Shown here piece by piece: positions 26,734 through 34,393 of a DNA stretch of 64,000 bases. The position numbers were made by a program, and so were the translations under genes. Position 1 is the first letter of the stretch, and every line of letters begins with the position of its first letter. This DNA is from JAWRCU01 sp033542235 (GTDB lineage Bacteria > Pseudomonadota > Alphaproteobacteria > Rhizobiales > Rhizobiaceae): NCBI RefSeq assembly GCF_033542235.1, contig NZ_JAWRCU010000004.1, positions 483,233-547,232 on the forward strand, read 5' to 3'. Under the pieces are notes generated by a model. It was not told where the DNA came from and ran no database searches. It worked only from the letters and a program-made list of their open reading frames with translations.

Positions 26734-27336
26734 ATGCGGGCCGCCCTTCTCCTTCAATGCATGCCCTTATTTGCTGCGGTCATCGCCCTCTCTGTTGGCC
26801 GACCCGCAAATGCGCAACAAGCAACAGCTCCTCCGCCGGAGATCGCGGACAAGGTGCAGCTATGCGCGAGTTGCCACGGCGCGGATGGAAAACCGGTCGT
26901 CGAAAAGGTGCCGATCATCTTCGGCCAGCATCTGTTCTATCTTCTCACCCAGCTCAGGGATTACCGGGCGAGTCGCCGCGCCAACGAGACCATGGCTCCG
27001 ATCGCCGCCGCGCTTTCCGATAACGAGATGAAGGCGCTGGCGACCTATTTCTCGGCTCAGCCCTGGCCGAACTATTCGGAAGCCGCCAGCCCGGAAGACA
27101 CCGCGCGCTCTCACAGCCTAGCGGTGGAGGGCCAGTGTACCCAGTGCCACCTCGGAGGAATGCTGGGCGACAGCCGCAACCCGCGGCTCAACCGCCAGAA
27201 GGCTGACTATCTGGCCCAGACACTAAGCGATTTTCGGGGTGGGATCCGCAAGAATGCCCCGCCCATGGCGGCAATCGTCAAGGGTTGGTCCGACGCGGAC
27301 GTAGCTGCGATGAGCCACTATCTTGCCGGGCTCTGA
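26734..27336 (+). CDS. Di-haem cytochrome c (c4-like)
   Basis: A 200-residue exported protein with a signal peptide ending near ANAQQ and two CxxCH haem sites: CASCH at residues 44-48 and CTQCH at 135-139. The repeated architecture, with a MAPIAAALSDNEMKALATYF block after the first haem and MAAIVKGWSDADVAAMSHYL after the second, is that of cytochrome c4 or related two-domain cytochromes, with Met axial ligands. It probably accepts electrons from the upstream PQQ dehydrogenase. Its last 19 bases overlap the convergent ankyrin gene. Confidence 0.88.
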   Translation: MRAALLLQCMPLFAAVIALSVGRPANAQQATAPPPEIADKVQLCASCHGADGKPVVEKVPIIFGQHLFYLLTQLRDYRASRRANETMAPIAAALSDNEMKALATYFSAQPWPNYSEAASPEDTARSHSLAVEGQCTQCHLGGMLGDSRNPRLNRQKADYLAQTLSDFRGGIRKNAPPMAAIVKGWSDADVAAMSHYLAGL

Positions 27337-28307
27337 CCGGCTGACACCGTCTGAAGCACATTAAGGACGGCAGCATCGGTCGCAAGATCGGCTGCCGTTT
27401 TGCCTTGCCCGTCCTTCAGGGTTGCATCAGCGCCATGTGCGATCAGCCATCCGACCATTTCGGCATGGCCGCGCCCGGCCGCGATCATCAACGCCGAACG
27501 TCCGCGGTCGTCCACGGCATGGATGCTTGCGCCCCTCGCCAGAAGCAGCTCTGCCGTTGCAAGACCGTCGCGAGCGGGAACGGTATCCGGGTAGCCGGCG
27601 GTCCACATCAAGGCGGTCAGGCTATGCGCATATCGCCTGTTTGGGTCTGCCCCGGCATCGAGCAGCATCCGCACGATCGGAGTCAGGCCCTTTGCGGCAG
27701 AATAGACGAGTGGACCTTTGCCGGTTCCGTCCGGCTCATTCGGATCGGAGTGATGACTGAGAAGCACACGCACAAGCTGCTGGTCGCCCTCGAACGCAGC
27801 GGTGGCCAGCAAAGTCGATCCGCGCGGCGCCAGGCCGGCAGTCGAAGCTCCCCGTTCCAACAGAAGCGCCACCACGTCATGGCGCCGGCGCGCAATTGAA
27901 AGCCCCAAGGCAGTCGAGCCGTCCAGGTTGGCATGGTTGATATCGGCACCCTTGTCGAGCAGCAATGCGACCAGCTCCTTGTGGCCACTGCGCGCAGCGT
28001 AGAGCAGCGCCGTGTTGGAGCGTCCATCGCGCGCGAACACCGAAGCGCCGCGGTCCAGAAGTTCCAGCACGATCGTGCCGCAGCCATCATCGGCAGCCTG
28101 AAACAGGAAATCATTGAGGCGCGCAGGATTGAGTTGGCTCTCGGCCTGGGCAATGCGTCCTCGTAGCCAGTCGCAGACCAGCGGATTTTCGCTGCCGTGC
28201 TCTACGGCGGAAGCAATCTGGTTGAAAGCGAGCACGCACGCAGTTGCAAGAACTACACGGTCGCGCACAGAGCGCTCCATATGAACTTGTTGTGCCCCAT
28301 TGAGCAT
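27318..28307 (-). CDS. Exported ankyrin repeat protein
   Basis: A 329-residue protein with a signal-like N-terminus (Met10 start gives MERSVRDRVVLATACVLAFN, cleaved near ASAVE). It carries about seven ankyrin repeats from residue 80 on, such as GRSNTALLYAARSGHKELVA, DGSTALGLSIARRRHDVVAL and DRGRSALMIAAGRGHAEMVG. Such proteins mediate protein binding; a periplasmic site is expected. Its position convergent with the PQQ dehydrogenase-cytochrome genes may be incidental. ATG 28280 is an alternative start. Confidence 0.85.
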   Translation of the reverse strand: MLNGAQQVHMERSVRDRVVLATACVLAFNQIASAVEHGSENPLVCDWLRGRIAQAESQLNPARLNDFLFQAADDGCGTIVLELLDRGASVFARDGRSNTALLYAARSGHKELVALLLDKGADINHANLDGSTALGLSIARRRHDVVALLLERGASTAGLAPRGSTLLATAAFEGDQQLVRVLLSHHSDPNEPDGTGKGPLVYSAAKGLTPIVRMLLDAGADPNRRYAHSLTALMWTAGYPDTVPARDGLATAELLLARGASIHAVDDRGRSALMIAAGRGHAEMVGWLIAHGADATLKDGQGKTAADLATDAAVLNVLQTVSAGQSPAR

Positions 28308-28340
28308 AGACGAAGTTGGGTCGCTTGTCCGTGCTCATTT

Positions 28341-28399
28341 CGAGTTGGAATGGCCGCCGCGTGGCGGGCACAAGCAATCATTTCTGGAGATTGACCCAG
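28341..28399 (+). pseudogene. Relic of a NUDIX hydrolase gene
   Basis: Fifty-nine bases align without gaps to the intact NUDIX gene at 17404-17462 with about ten mismatches. The conceptual translation keeps the C-terminal piece (EWPPRGGHKQSFLEID against EWPPRSGRKQSFPEID). No Nudix box or start remains on either side. The rest of the 281-base gap between the ankyrin and AraC genes shows nothing further except GC-rich short dyads near 28515-28530. Confidence 0.7.
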
Positions 28400-28588
28400 G
28401 TTCGCCTTAGCCCATCATATTTTTGTTGAACTTCACGTAATGCGCGCTAAACGGGCAAGTTGAAGCAATCAAGGCGTGCACTCTTACATTTCACGAACAC
28501 ATGACCGGTACCTGCCGGCAGGCCGGCGGAAGACGGGAAGCGCGCGGATATCTGCAACAATCCCATGAAGCACTGGCTGGGAATATGA

Positions 28589-29563
28589 ATGGCTGAAAAC
28601 TGGGCCTTTCTATTCGAGAACAATGTCCCGATACAGCACTTCCACGGCAGGGGCAGGGCGGAATTTCCAGACGGACCCTTCGCCGGCTTTATGGAAGCAA
28701 TACGCGTTCGCCCGGGGATCGACCTTTACCGCATCGACGGAAGAACGACGCACGGCTTTTCGCTCGCCCCCGACGCGCCGGCGCCGACGGGCGCGCTGGC
28801 CATGGGCTTCATGCTATCGGGACATGGGCGGGTCGTGGCGGAGGGCGCCGAAGAGCAGGTCTGGCGCGACGGCCAGAGCTTCTTCGCGCTCGCGCCCGAC
28901 TATCCGGTCGCCTACCATGTGAGACCGGAGAAACAGTGGCAGATCGTGTCCTTCGTGGTGGAGCGTGAAGCACTGGCCGATCTCGCGAAGGACAATGAAC
29001 TGCCATCCATGGCCCTCGCTTCGCTTTCTGGTCGCAGCGAGCCATTCTCGCACCTGCGCCCTCTCGGCAGGCAGCGGGCGGCGCTGATCGCGCGGGAGCT
29101 GTTGCAGCCCATCTATGTCGGCGGGCTGGAGGCGCTGCATCGGGAGGCGAAGGCGCTCGAGCTGCTGACACACCAACTCGAAATGCTGGGTGGGCTGATG
29201 CCCCGCTCGGGGCAGTTGTCGTTGCGCCAGCAGATGAGGGTGCGCGAGGCACGCGAGAGGCTGACGGCGGACCTGCGCGATCCACCCGGTCTTCGCGAGC
29301 TCGCCGACGCGGTCGGCCTCACGCCCCGCAAGCTGAACCAAGGTTTTCGCGATTTGTACGGCGTAACCGTCTTCGAATATCTGCGCGATGCGCGGCTCGA
29401 TGCCGCTCACGGCATGGTTCTTCAAGAGGGCATGGCTGTGCCGCTCAAGCAGCTTGCCTGGCGAGTGGGCTATTCGCAGGCGACCAATTTCATCACCGCC
29501 TACCGCCGCCGCTTCGGCATTTCGCCCGGCCACCACCGCAAACTATACGGCGCTGAAGACTAG
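28589..29563 (+). CDS. AraC family transcriptional regulator
   Basis: A 324-residue regulator with a ligand-binding N-terminal half and the AraC double helix-turn-helix at the C-terminus: LRELADAVGLTPRKLNQGFR for the first motif and QLAWRVGYSQATNFITAYRR followed by FGISPGHHRK for the second. The effector domain is not close to a sugar-binding cupin in an obvious way. The gene stands alone between an ankyrin gene and a small-protein operon, so its target is not clear. Confidence 0.9.
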   Translation: MAENWAFLFENNVPIQHFHGRGRAEFPDGPFAGFMEAIRVRPGIDLYRIDGRTTHGFSLAPDAPAPTGALAMGFMLSGHGRVVAEGAEEQVWRDGQSFFALAPDYPVAYHVRPEKQWQIVSFVVEREALADLAKDNELPSMALASLSGRSEPFSHLRPLGRQRAALIARELLQPIYVGGLEALHREAKALELLTHQLEMLGGLMPRSGQLSLRQQMRVREARERLTADLRDPPGLRELADAVGLTPRKLNQGFRDLYGVTVFEYLRDARLDAAHGMVLQEGMAVPLKQLAWRVGYSQATNFITAYRRRFGISPGHHRKLYGAED

Positions 29564-29743
29564 GCTCTTTGATATTGGGCCGCCCGTAAAGCCTGTACCT
29601 GCCACCGGCCGGCGATTATGCGCGAAGGAAAAGGCTATGCGCGCCGGTCCATGGCGTTGATCGTGCGCCGGCGCCGACATTACCCCACGGCCAGTGACAG
29701 CCGTCGTCCAAGACGAAACAGGCAAATTGGGGGTTAGATCAGC

Positions 29744-30121
29744 ATGAAACCGCTCGTCCTTTTGGCCGTCTGCGCCGGGCTGGCCGCGTGCAGCCAGACG
29801 GCCGCCCCGTCGCAGACCGCCGCCGCAAACCCGGCGCCGGCCGCGAAGGCTCCAGGAAAGGGCTCGCTGTCTCAGCCGAAGACCGCTGCCACCCAAGCGG
29901 CGGCCTGCGAAGACGCGGTCAAGAAGCAGGCGAATACCGCGATGCTCGGCAGCGCTCTGGGGATGGCGGGAGGCCTCGTCGGTTTCGGTGGCGGTCGTGG
30001 TGGCGCGGTCGCTGCCCAACTCGCCTCCACCGCTGGCAGCGTCGTCACGCAGGCGCAGTCGTCCAGTGCGCAGTCTGCCGTGGAACGCGACTGCTATGCG
30101 CAGAATGGGGATATCTGGTGA
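29744..30121 (+). CDS. Small lipoprotein with a glycine-rich hydrophobic segment
   Basis: A 125-residue predicted lipoprotein. The signal peptide ends in the lipobox LAAC (Cys16), followed by an Ala/Pro-rich linker (about residues 17-50), then ACEDAVKKQANTAM and a Gly-rich stretch (MAGGLVGFGGGRGGAVAAQ) resembling a glycine-zipper segment. The last Cys (ERDCYAQNGDIW) could pair with Cys50. Its stop codon lies within the GTGA that also gives the next gene its GTG start. Function unknown; an envelope role is likely from export and context. Confidence 0.7.
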   Translation: MKPLVLLAVCAGLAACSQTAAPSQTAAANPAPAAKAPGKGSLSQPKTAATQAAACEDAVKKQANTAMLGSALGMAGGLVGFGGGRGGAVAAQLASTAGSVVTQAQSSSAQSAVERDCYAQNGDIW

Positions 30122-30597
30122 AGCGCGCTCTTTTGGCTTTCGCCGCCATCCTTCTCTTCTTGCCGCCGACTGCTGCGCTCGAGAATGCGGAGGTGGAAGC
30201 CGTGGTCACGATCCTGGAGGCGCTGTCGCCGGAAAGGGGTGAGCAGGTCTACTACGACGAAGACGCTGCCGGCGATTGGTTCGATTTCGACGCTGAAACC
30301 GACGCCAGGATCCCTGCTGCCGGCTTTTCCAGGGAAAGCTGGCAAAGGGCCTATGACGAGACATTGAAGGGCCTAATGGCCACAATCCCGGACGCCGAGT
30401 TCGACGCCATATTTGCCGGCTCGGAAAGCCGGATCAATGCCTCGCCCGCGCTGGATGAAACCCAGAAGCGGCAAATGATCGAGGATTGGCGGGAAGAGCT
30501 GGGCAAGGCTCGCGCGCTACGCGCTTCGGGCAGCCAATTCAGGGAGGTCGTGAGTCCATTCGCATCGCGTCTGCAGCGACTGTCTCCTCGGCAGTGA
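30118..30597 (+). CDS. Predicted secreted protein of unknown function
   Basis: A 159-residue protein starting at GTG 30118, which overlaps the preceding stop (GTGA). The N-terminus KRALLAFAAILLFLPPTAALE is a classical signal peptide. The mature part is acidic and helical (EAVVTILEALSPERGEQVYY, DAEFDAIFAGSESRINAS) with no cysteine. No known domain is recognised. It forms a short operon with the lipoprotein before it and probably the glycine-rich protein after it. Confidence 0.7.
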   Translation: MKRALLAFAAILLFLPPTAALENAEVEAVVTILEALSPERGEQVYYDEDAAGDWFDFDAETDARIPAAGFSRESWQRAYDETLKGLMATIPDAEFDAIFAGSESRINASPALDETQKRQMIEDWREELGKARALRASGSQFREVVSPFASRLQRLSPRQ

Positions 30598-30616
30598 TTT
30601 GGATGCGGGGGCAGCA

Positions 30617-30733
30617 TTGACCAAGGCAATCGCAATGCTTCTTTGTGCGCTTGCGGCTGGGTGCGTACCGCCTATGGCCGGCGGCCAATCCGTCAACCCG
30701 ACTGCCGCCGCTCTTCTGGACGAGACGCCGTGA
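30617..30733 (+). CDS. 38-residue lipoprotein-signal open frame
   Basis: From TTG 30617 (or ATG 30635) the frame encodes MTKAIAMLLCALAAGCVPPM and stops at 30731-30733. The lipobox LAAGC is well formed, so the piece looks like the signal of a lipoprotein. The next frame starts at the GTG overlapping this stop (GTGA). Either this is a separate tiny lipoprotein translationally coupled to the next gene, or the two were one lipoprotein gene now split by a frameshift. Confidence 0.45.
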   Translation: MTKAIAMLLCALAAGCVPPMAGGQSVNPTAAALLDETP

Positions 30734-30975
30734 AGGCGGCCATGGGCGATGTTCCGTCCAACCCCGAGGAGGCGCGCCTCTACCGCGAAAGCCTGGCCCG
30801 CTTTGAGGCGTGCAAGAAGCACATCATGCAGGCCATGCGCGCCCGCCAGCAGGCTGCCATGGCCAGCAGCGTCGCCGGCATGGTCGGAGGCTTCGCGGGG
30901 CCGGCCGGCGATATCGCGCGCCAGGCCGTTCAGGCGGGTATCAGCCAATCCATGAAGCAGAACGTGTCCTGTTGA
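30730..30975 (+). CDS. Small glycine-zipper-like protein, possibly the second half of a split lipoprotein gene
   Basis: An 81-residue protein from GTG 30730, with a helical basic N-terminus (EEARLYRESLARFEACKKH) followed by MASSVAGMVGGFAGPAGDIA, a Gly/Ala-rich segment like that in the lipoprotein at 29744-30121, and a final Cys. The same layout (Cys, helix, Gly-rich segment, Cys) in both suggests paralogy. No export signal is present in this frame; the preceding 38-residue frame supplies one. Function unknown. Longer upstream starts in the same frame (30643) lack family character. Confidence 0.5.
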   Translation: MKAAMGDVPSNPEEARLYRESLARFEACKKHIMQAMRARQQAAMASSVAGMVGGFAGPAGDIARQAVQAGISQSMKQNVSC

Positions 30976-31129
30976 CCGCCTTTCTGTACCGGCCTCGTAA
31001 CCAAAGATATCAGACGTTCAACGTGTGCGGCTTCGCGCCGCGAACTGATCCATCGACGACCCTCGTCCACTCTTGCGCAAGTCGCCATTTGGAACCCGAT
31101 GATGCGGCATCAATACGCAAGTTGATGCG

Positions 31130-31924
31130 TCACCGAGTGAGGAATTGTCGGAAACGTTCCGAACGGCTTGCGCTGAACACTTCCTCGGGCGACCCCTCCT
31201 CTTCGACAACTCCCTTGTGAAGGAAGACGACCTTGCTTGATACGTCGCGTGCGAAGCCCATCTCATGCGTGACCACGAGCATGGTCCGCCCTTCTTCTGC
31301 AAGCCCGCGCATCACTTTCAGGACCTCACCGACAAGCTCGGGATCGAGAGCGGACGTCGGTTCGTCGAACAGCATGACGCGAGGGCGCTGGCCAAGCGCT
31401 CGCGCGATCGCCGCTCGTTGTTGCTGGCCGCCGGAAAGATGCACCGGATAGTGATTGACCTTATCCGCGATTCCGACCTTGGCCAGAAGCTCCTTCGCCT
31501 CTTCGATGCATTCGGCGCGCGGGCGGCCCTGGACGTGGATCGGCGCTTCGATGACGTTCTCCAGCACCGTCTTGTGCGACCACAGGTTAAAGCTCTGAAA
31601 GACCATGCCGATACGAGCGCGCAGGCGGTCGACCTGTGTGCGATCGGCTGGCCGCGGTCCGGCCTTCGTAGATTTCATCCTGATGGTCTCCCCGCCAATC
31701 GAGACTTCGCCGGCAGTCGGAACTTCCAACATGTTGATACAGCGCAACATCGTGGATTTGCCCGAGCCGGAGGACCCAAGGATCGAGACGACATCCCCAT
31801 CGTGGGCATCGAGCGAAACGCCTTTAAGCACGTCGAAGGCGCCGTAGGCCTTCCGCAGGTCGCGGATGCGAACGGCCGGAGACGGGCTGTCAGCGTGCTG
31901 TCTCTGCTGCGATTGCACGCTCAT
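31130..31924 (-). CDS. Polar amino acid ABC transporter, ATP-binding protein
   Basis: A 264-residue ATPase of the HisP/GlnQ/OccP class. Walker A is GSSGSGKST, the signature is LSGGQQQRAAIARAL, Walker B is VMLFDEPTSALDP and the switch His is in VVTHEMGFA. EVPTAGEVSIGGETIRMK in the helical region is typical of opine/histidine-type importers. The start at 31924 overlaps the stop of the permease gene (ATGA). It energises import by the two permeases and the binding protein encoded at 38542. Confidence 0.93.
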   Translation of the reverse strand: MSVQSQQRQHADSPSPAVRIRDLRKAYGAFDVLKGVSLDAHDGDVVSILGSSGSGKSTMLRCINMLEVPTAGEVSIGGETIRMKSTKAGPRPADRTQVDRLRARIGMVFQSFNLWSHKTVLENVIEAPIHVQGRPRAECIEEAKELLAKVGIADKVNHYPVHLSGGQQQRAAIARALGQRPRVMLFDEPTSALDPELVGEVLKVMRGLAEEGRTMLVVTHEMGFARDVSSKVVFLHKGVVEEEGSPEEVFSASRSERFRQFLTR

Positions 31925-32643
31925 ACTGTGTCCTCCCTCTCGACGACGGCCGGTGCCGGAACAGACCTGAGATGAGGCGTCAGCCATGATTCCACCATGT
32001 GGATGACGCGGGTGATGCCGTAATTGATGATTAGGTAGATGCCCCCCGCGATGACGAAGACTTCGACCGCGCGGTAGGTTTCGGAAATCAGCTTGGCCGC
32101 AAGGCCGGTGACTTCCATCATGGTGACCACCGAGGCCAGCGCCGTCGCCTTTACCATCAGGATGATCTCGTTGCCGTAGGCAGGCAGGGCCTGACGGATG
32201 GCGAGGGGCAAGATGATGCGTCGAAACACCAGGAAACGGCTCATGCCGCAGGCACGGGCGGCCTCTATCTGTCCTTCCGGTACGGATCGCAGGCCGCCCC
32301 GGATTATTTCGCTCCCATAGGCGGCCGTGTTAAGCGCAAGCGCGATGATGGCGCACCAGTAAGGCTGGCGCAGGATTGGCCACAGCACACTGTAGCGAAT
32401 TGCCGGAAACTGGCCGAGACCGTAATAGATCAGAAAGATCTGAACCAGCAGCGGCGTCGAGCGGAACACGAAGATGTAGGCCCGTGCGACCCACTCGAGC
32501 GGACGGATGCCCGAAAGGCGCAGCAACGCAAGAACCAGAGCGAGGATCATTCCCAGGGTGACGGAGATGAATGCCAGTTGCAGGGTCAATGGAACGCCGG
32601 GCAGCAGGCGCAGCAAGGCGCTGAGAAGGAAGGCGAAATCCAT
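31921..32643 (-). CDS. Polar amino acid ABC transporter, permease (HisM/OccM-like)
   Basis: A 240-residue permease with five membrane helices. The EAA-type cytoplasmic loop reads IEAARACGMSRFLVFRRIIL near residue 135, and GSEIIRGGLRSVPEGQ precedes it. The start at 32643 has GGAGAGGG upstream and shares a base with the stop of the other permease (TGATG). The two permeases are about the same length and would form a heterodimer. An open frame continues upstream but runs through the other permease in the wrong frame. Confidence 0.92.
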   Translation of the reverse strand: MDFAFLLSALLRLLPGVPLTLQLAFISVTLGMILALVLALLRLSGIRPLEWVARAYIFVFRSTPLLVQIFLIYYGLGQFPAIRYSVLWPILRQPYWCAIIALALNTAAYGSEIIRGGLRSVPEGQIEAARACGMSRFLVFRRIILPLAIRQALPAYGNEIILMVKATALASVVTMMEVTGLAAKLISETYRAVEVFVIAGGIYLIINYGITRVIHMVESWLTPHLRSVPAPAVVEREDTV

Positions 32644-33362
32644 CACCCTCTCCTGAGACCGCGGGTGAAGTGTTTTTCGGCGTGTTGCAGCGCCCATCCT
32701 GAGGCTGAAGAGATGAGCAGAAAGAGGATCGCCGCCGCAAGGAAGAAGGTGAAGGGCTGCCTGGTCGAACCCGCGCCTATCTGCGCCTGGCGTAGGATTT
32801 CGACCAGCCCCGTTACCGAGATCAGCGACGACTCCTTGAGGACGAGCTGCCAGATGTTCGCGAGGCCGGGCAAGGCGAAACGCAGCGTGAGCGGCGCGAT
32901 GATGCGGCGGAAGGCAAGCGCGGGCGACATGCCCGTGGCGTAGGCCGCGTCGATCTCGCCGCGCGCAACGACCTGGTACGCGCCGCGGAAGACCTCCGTG
33001 TGATAGGCACCGGAGACGATGGCGATCGCCAGGGCGCCGGCGAAGAAGGCAGGCAGGCTCAGGAAGCCGTTGGCCCCGAAGAACCGCCCGATAGGTGTGA
33101 GGATGGCGCTGGAGCCGAAATAAAAGAGATATATGACAAGGAGGTCGGGGATTCCGCGAAGCACTGTCGTATATCCATCGGCGACCGTGCGGACGACGCG
33201 CCCCCCGGAAATCTTCGCCCATGCGCCGAAAGCACCTATTATCGCGCCAGCGATGAAGCCTGTCACAGCCACAGCGATCGTCATGACGGTTGCCGCGGAC
33301 ATGGCCGCGCCCCAGCCGCCGGGGCCAAAGCTGAAGACCGTCATCAGCCCGAAGTCATTCAT
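32643..33362 (-). CDS. Polar amino acid ABC transporter, permease (HisQ/OccQ-like)
   Basis: A 239-residue permease with an N-terminal periplasmic lead (MNDFGLMTVFSFGPGGWG) and about five membrane helices. The ATPase-coupling loop is IDAAYATGMSPALAFRRIIA near residue 138. DLLVIYLFYFGSSAIL and AYHTEVFRGAYQVV are conserved in the octopine/nopaline/arginine transporter group. It is the first transport gene of the four on this strand after the deacylase gene. Confidence 0.92.
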   Translation of the reverse strand: MNDFGLMTVFSFGPGGWGAAMSAATVMTIAVAVTGFIAGAIIGAFGAWAKISGGRVVRTVADGYTTVLRGIPDLLVIYLFYFGSSAILTPIGRFFGANGFLSLPAFFAGALAIAIVSGAYHTEVFRGAYQVVARGEIDAAYATGMSPALAFRRIIAPLTLRFALPGLANIWQLVLKESSLISVTGLVEILRQAQIGAGSTRQPFTFFLAAAILFLLISSASGWALQHAEKHFTRGLRRG

Positions 33363-33401
33363 GGACGGCCACCCGCGGCATCCAAAGACCGGGACCTCTC
33401 G

Positions 33402-34364
33402 TCATCGCGGCGTACCTGTGTTGCCAAGACAATCGCCCGGCTTGACGCTCAGCAGCGAGCGCTGGCTGATGACGATCCCAGGTGCTCGGGCGCGCACCTG
33501 TCGGGGGGGCTGGCCGAAGGCGCCGAAGGGATGGATGACGGCCACGAGATCGCCGGCCTCGATGCTCTGGCCCAGTCCGACACGATGTTCGAGCAATCCG
33601 CCGACGTCCGCCTCGAACATGTTCTGCGACTTCACGTCAAGGTGCCGCGATACCGTTCGCGCCTCGTCCGCCGCGCCGCGCAGAACACCAAACTGCCTCA
33701 GCCCGCTCTTCAATGCGCGGACGAAGACATTGGCGTTCTTTTGCTCCAGCAGCGTCGTGCCGCCGCCTTCGAGTTCGATGGCTGCGGTGCCGGCCTCGGC
33801 CGCCGCCCCGACCAATGTCGTGGAGATGCCGTCCTGATAGGTGATGTAGGGCAGCTGAAATCCTTCCATCGTCCTTAGGACGTCATCGTAAGGTACTCGG
33901 CATTCGGGCGTATGGAAGGCGAAGGAAATGGCCTCCCCCTTATATGTCGGCCCGCCGGAATGGACATCGATCACCATGTCCGCGTGAGGCAGCACATCGT
34001 GGAAAAGGAATGCCGCCAGCCGTTCCGTCGGGCTTCCGCCACGGTCGCCGGGGAAAGTCCGGTTCATGTTTGCTCCGTCCGACGGCGAGCAGCGGACACC
34101 CTGGCTGGAGGCAGGAAAATTCGCCTCGGGTATGATGATGATGCGGCCTCGCACGGCATCGGCGTCGATGTCGTCGACAAGATGGTGGAGCGCAAGCTGC
34201 GCCTCATACTCATCCCCATGGATGCCGGCGACAAGGAGCACGCGTGGGCCATCGCCATTGTTGATGACGCAGAGCTTTACCGCAGCAAGCGGGCCGCCCG
34301 CCGTGTCAATGACGATGTCGTGGACATTCTTGCCGGTCTTGTCGAAATCGATTGTGCTGGTCAT
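33402..34364 (-). CDS. Succinylglutamate desuccinylase/aspartoacylase-family deacylase (DoeB-like)
   Basis: A 320-residue zinc hydrolase. The metal ligands are His49 and Glu52 in GIHGDEYE and His135 in DVHSGG; ANMNRTFPG near residue 98 is a substrate-binding motif of the AstE/AspA clan. The overall pattern (TVDFDK-like start, VLLVAGIHGDE) resembles N-acetyl-diaminobutyrate deacetylase (DoeB/EutE) of ectoine breakdown, but the other ectoine genes are absent. It should release an amino acid from an N-acyl amino acid taken up by the linked ABC system. Start at ATG 34364; the upstream frame to 34469 lacks family features. Confidence 0.8.
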   Translation of the reverse strand: MTSTIDFDKTGKNVHDIVIDTAGGPLAAVKLCVINNGDGPRVLLVAGIHGDEYEAQLALHHLVDDIDADAVRGRIIIIPEANFPASSQGVRCSPSDGANMNRTFPGDRGGSPTERLAAFLFHDVLPHADMVIDVHSGGPTYKGEAISFAFHTPECRVPYDDVLRTMEGFQLPYITYQDGISTTLVGAAAEAGTAAIELEGGGTTLLEQKNANVFVRALKSGLRQFGVLRGAADEARTVSRHLDVKSQNMFEADVGGLLEHRVGLGQSIEAGDLVAVIHPFGAFGQPPRQVRARAPGIVISQRSLLSVKPGDCLGNTGTPR

Positions 34365-34393
34365 GGGTGGGCGATCTTTGACTTTGCTGACGG

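Noticed and set aside
33402..34364. Assignment of the deacylase to ectoine breakdown
   Set aside because: No other ectoine gene (eutA-D, doeA) is present, so only the family-level name is given.
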